Assembly (NCBI GenBank): GCA_021647445.1
Contig: JAKIUS010000067.1
Span: forward strand, 1-7,592
Direction of reading: 5' to 3'
Length of the DNA: 7,592 nt
From: Geopsychrobacter sp.
GTDB taxonomy: Bacteria > Desulfobacterota > Desulfuromonadia > Desulfuromonadales > Geopsychrobacteraceae
The position numbers and the translations under genes are program-made. This document shows, one piece after another, positions 6,205-7,592 of the stretch. Within the stretch, counting starts at the first letter, position 1. Every line of letters starts with the position of its first letter. A model generated the notes under the pieces. The model saw nothing but the letters and a program-made list of their open reading frames with translations. It did no database searches and had not been told where the DNA came from.

Positions 6205-6550
6205 TTAATCTTGCTGATCCAGCAACCTGGTGACTTCGTGGTGAAGGGCTGGCAGGTAGCTTTCCAACACGCCCCAGACGACTTCATCTGAAATGGACGC
6301 ATAGCCATGAATGAGTCGATTTCTAAATGAGATGATACGGCTGCAATGACTGATCGATTTTTCCAGTTCGGGAAAGTCTCTCAACGAATTGTTTCAGGGC
6401 TTTGCCAATAATTTCAAACTGTCTTTCAACGGCTGCGCGCAGCATGGCGTTGGCGCTGTAATCAGCCAAGGTTTTGTCGTGGGTAAATTCGCGCAATAGC
6501 TGACAGACCTGGGCGATATCGTAAAGGTATTTTCGCAGATCACGCGGCAT
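6205..6550 (-). pseudogene. hepT: HepT-family HEPN toxin with a frameshift
   Basis: HepT is a HEPN RNase toxin silenced by AMP transfer from MntA. The frame from ATG 6550 (MPRDLRKYLYDIAQVCQLLREF...QFEIIGKALK) is a good HepT N-terminal half but ends after 75 residues at 6323. The missing half is intact in the frame one base further on, from about 6393 to TAA 6205-6207: DFPELEKSIS, then SFRNRLIHGYASISDEVVWG, ending LLDQQD. This second part holds the catalytic and regulatory RX4HXY motif RNRLIHGY (bases 6301-6324). Total length without one base would be 114 residues, normal for the family. An extra base between about 6396 and 6373 explains the break. The start overlaps mntA by 11 bases, with no good ribosome binding site, so it is probably translationally coupled. 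The 75-residue product would lack RNase activity unless the frame is restored. Sequencing error or recoding cannot be excluded. Confidence 0.88.
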
Positions 6551-6851
6551 CGTATAGGGTCACACGACTTTTTTCGATGGCTGCTCGAAAGTAAGGGTTG
6601 CGAATGGGGGCTGATTCGATCAGGTCGACAGGGAGATCGAACAGTTGTTCAAGGGCTTCCTGAAGATTGAAGAAGTTTGCGGCCTGTTCTGCTGGTGGCA
6701 TGGGATGAAAGATGACCAGAAAATCGAGATCACTCGATTTCGGGTCGAAAGAACCTCCTGCGGCAGAACCGAACAGGTCGAGGCTTTTCACGCCGTGGGT
6801 GGCGCAAAGTTGTGTCAGTTCGGTTTGCTTTGTTGTAATGAGGCTATGCAT
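6540..6851 (-). CDS. mntA: MntA-family minimal nucleotidyltransferase antitoxin
   Basis: MntA is an adenylyltransferase antitoxin that AMPylates the tyrosine beside the catalytic site of its partner HepT. The 103-residue protein has the nucleotidyltransferase signature GSAAGGSFDPKSSDLD (28-43), with metal-binding Asp41 and Asp43, and a third acidic residue Asp76 in LPVDLIE. The motif is complete, so the enzyme is probably functional. I place the start at ATG 6851 because GGGGA lies 6 bases upstream and the protein then begins like relatives. A longer frame from TTG 6890 adds 13 unlikely residues. The gene comes first and overlaps the toxin gene by 11 bp, the usual antitoxin-then-toxin order. 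With its toxin frameshifted, it may now be an orphan antitoxin. Confidence 0.92.
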   Translation of the reverse strand: MHSLITTKQTELTQLCATHGVKSLDLFGSAAGGSFDPKSSDLDFLVIFHPMPPAEQAANFFNLQEALEQLFDLPVDLIESAPIRNPYFRAAIEKSRVTLYDAA

Positions 6852-6899
6852 GTTGAATCCCCATCCAGAATCTACTGGGTTGCACGCCAACTTTAACAG

Positions 6900-6928
6900 A
6901 AAAAGGCAGATGATAAAAGAATTTGCCT
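6900..6928 (-). terminator. Weak intrinsic terminator candidate after larB
   Basis: Three bases beyond the larB stop, on the minus strand, AGGCA (6928-6924) can pair with TGCCT (6908-6904) across a 15-base AT-rich loop, followed by a run of five Ts (6904-6900, the first also in the stem). The stem is only 5 bp and the loop is large, so termination would be partial at best. Confidence 0.35.
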
Positions 6929-6930
6929 AT

Positions 6931-7592
6931 TCAGCCTGTCTGATTGATGCGATGCGCGGCAAACGCCGCGCCGAAACCGTTGTCGATGTTGACCACGGTG
7001 ACGCCGCTGGCGCAGCTGTTGAGCATGCCGAGCAGGGCGGCGATACCGCCGAAGGCGGCGCCGTAACCGACCGAGGTGGGTACGGCGATCACCGGTACCG
7101 ATACCAGTCCGCCGATGACCGAGGGGAGGGCACCTTCCATTCCGGCGACGACGATAATCACCGCCGCTTCACTCAGTTTTTCTCCTTTAGCCAGCAGGCG
7201 GTGGATGCCGGCAACGCCGACGTCGATTAGCTCTTCGACGGGGTTGCCGAGTATTCTTGCGGTGATCGCGGCTTCACGGGCGACGCGTAGATCAGAGGTG
7301 CCGGCGCAGACCACCAGGATCTTGCCGCCTTTTTCCTTGAGCGGCTGTATTGTCAGGCAGAAGGTGCCGGACAGGCTGTCGAACTCTCCAGCTGGAAAAC
7401 TGTGTTGCAGGGCCGCACCTTTCTCTTCGTCAAGGCGTGTCGCCAGAATGTTAGAGCCGTTGGCCAGCATGGCGGTAATGATTGTTTGCAGTTGCTCAAG
7501 TGATTTTCCTTGGCCGAAGATCACCTCGGGCACACCCTGACGCAGGTTGCGATGGTGGTCGAGTTGGGCGATGCCGATATCTTCAAAGGGCA
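6931..7592 (-). CDS. larB: LarB, pyridinium-3,5-biscarboxylate mononucleotide synthase (5' end outside window)
   Basis: LarB carries out the first step of nickel-pincer nucleotide synthesis: carboxylation of nicotinate adenine dinucleotide at C5, with release of AMP to give the biscarboxylate mononucleotide. 219 codons are visible, and the frame is open at base 7592. About 30 N-terminal residues are probably missing from a roughly 250-residue protein. Visible family features are PFEDIGIAQLDHHRNLRQG at the start of the visible part, PEVIFGQGK, VVCAGTSDLRVAREA, the PurE-like core with VVAGMEGALPSVIGGL and VPVIAVPTSVGYG, and the C-terminal LNSCASGVTVVNIDNGFGAA with the likely catalytic cysteine. 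A GTG at 7533 opens PEVIFG but lies inside the conserved N-terminal region, so it is not the start. larC is on the same strand about 2 kb downstream, separated by accessory genes. The TGA stop is followed by a weak terminator candidate. Confidence 0.95.
   Translation of the reverse strand, partial: PFEDIGIAQLDHHRNLRQGVPEVIFGQGKSLEQLQTIITAMLANGSNILATRLDEEKGAALQHSFPAGEFDSLSGTFCLTIQPLKEKGGKILVVCAGTSDLRVAREAAITARILGNPVEELIDVGVAGIHRLLAKGEKLSEAAVIIVVAGMEGALPSVIGGLVSVPVIAVPTSVGYGAAFGGIAALLGMLNSCASGVTVVNIDNGFGAAFAAHRINQTG

Noticed and set aside
6004..6560. Shared 9-mer GTATAGGGT before the transposase start (6005-6013) and before hepT (6552-6560)
   Set aside because: A 9-base match with unrelated flanks is likely coincidence; no repeat extends from it.
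6852..6890. Upstream TTG start for mntA
   Set aside because: It adds 13 residues unlike the family, and ATG 6851 has a suitable ribosome binding site.

Overview
The window reads almost entirely on the minus strand and looks like a chromosomal segment of a Gram-negative anaerobe, probably a deltaproteobacterium of the Geobacter/Desulfuromonas/Pelobacter type. This placement is inferred from the gene set (nickel-pincer cofactor genes, cinA and a soluble hybrid-free histidine kinase next to recA, and a RAYT transposase with a DnaA-like C-terminal region) and from moderate-to-high GC. No rRNA, tRNA or CRISPR array is visible.

In transcription order (high to low coordinates) the genes are: larB (5' end outside the window, 6931-7592); mntA (6540-6851) overlapping a frameshifted hepT (6205-6550); a 5' fragment of a probable NucS/DUF91-like gene (start 6163) cut by a RAYT transposase element (5034-6041, with 32-bp inverted ends); larC (3750-4934); cinA (2495-3736, only 13 bp after larC); a cytoplasmic GAF-histidine kinase (875-2359); and recA (1-589, 3' end outside the window).

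Two layers are visible. The older layer is housekeeping or cofactor metabolism. LarB and LarC carry out the first and last steps of nickel-pincer nucleotide synthesis. CinA (NMN deamidase / ADP-ribose pyrophosphatase family) follows larC closely enough to share its mRNA. The kinase and RecA follow with their own ribosome binding sites. The newer layer is about 2 kb (4935-6930) of accessory DNA lying between larB and larC: a MntA-HepT toxin-antitoxin pair whose HEPN toxin has lost its reading frame, a truncated gene, and a REP-type transposase element. I infer, but cannot prove from one sequence, that this material separated larB from larC.

The most interesting details are in the accessory layer. 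The transposase element has 28/32-matching inverted ends. One end contains the transposase stop codon. The other contains a promoter-like TTGCAA-16-TATACT whose predicted start coincides with the transposase ATG (possible leaderless mRNA). A tandem hairpin-forming repeat abuts the left end, and a 15/16 partial copy of the end sits outside the element near hepT. The hepT frameshift could be a simple pseudogene, a sequencing error or, less likely, recoding.
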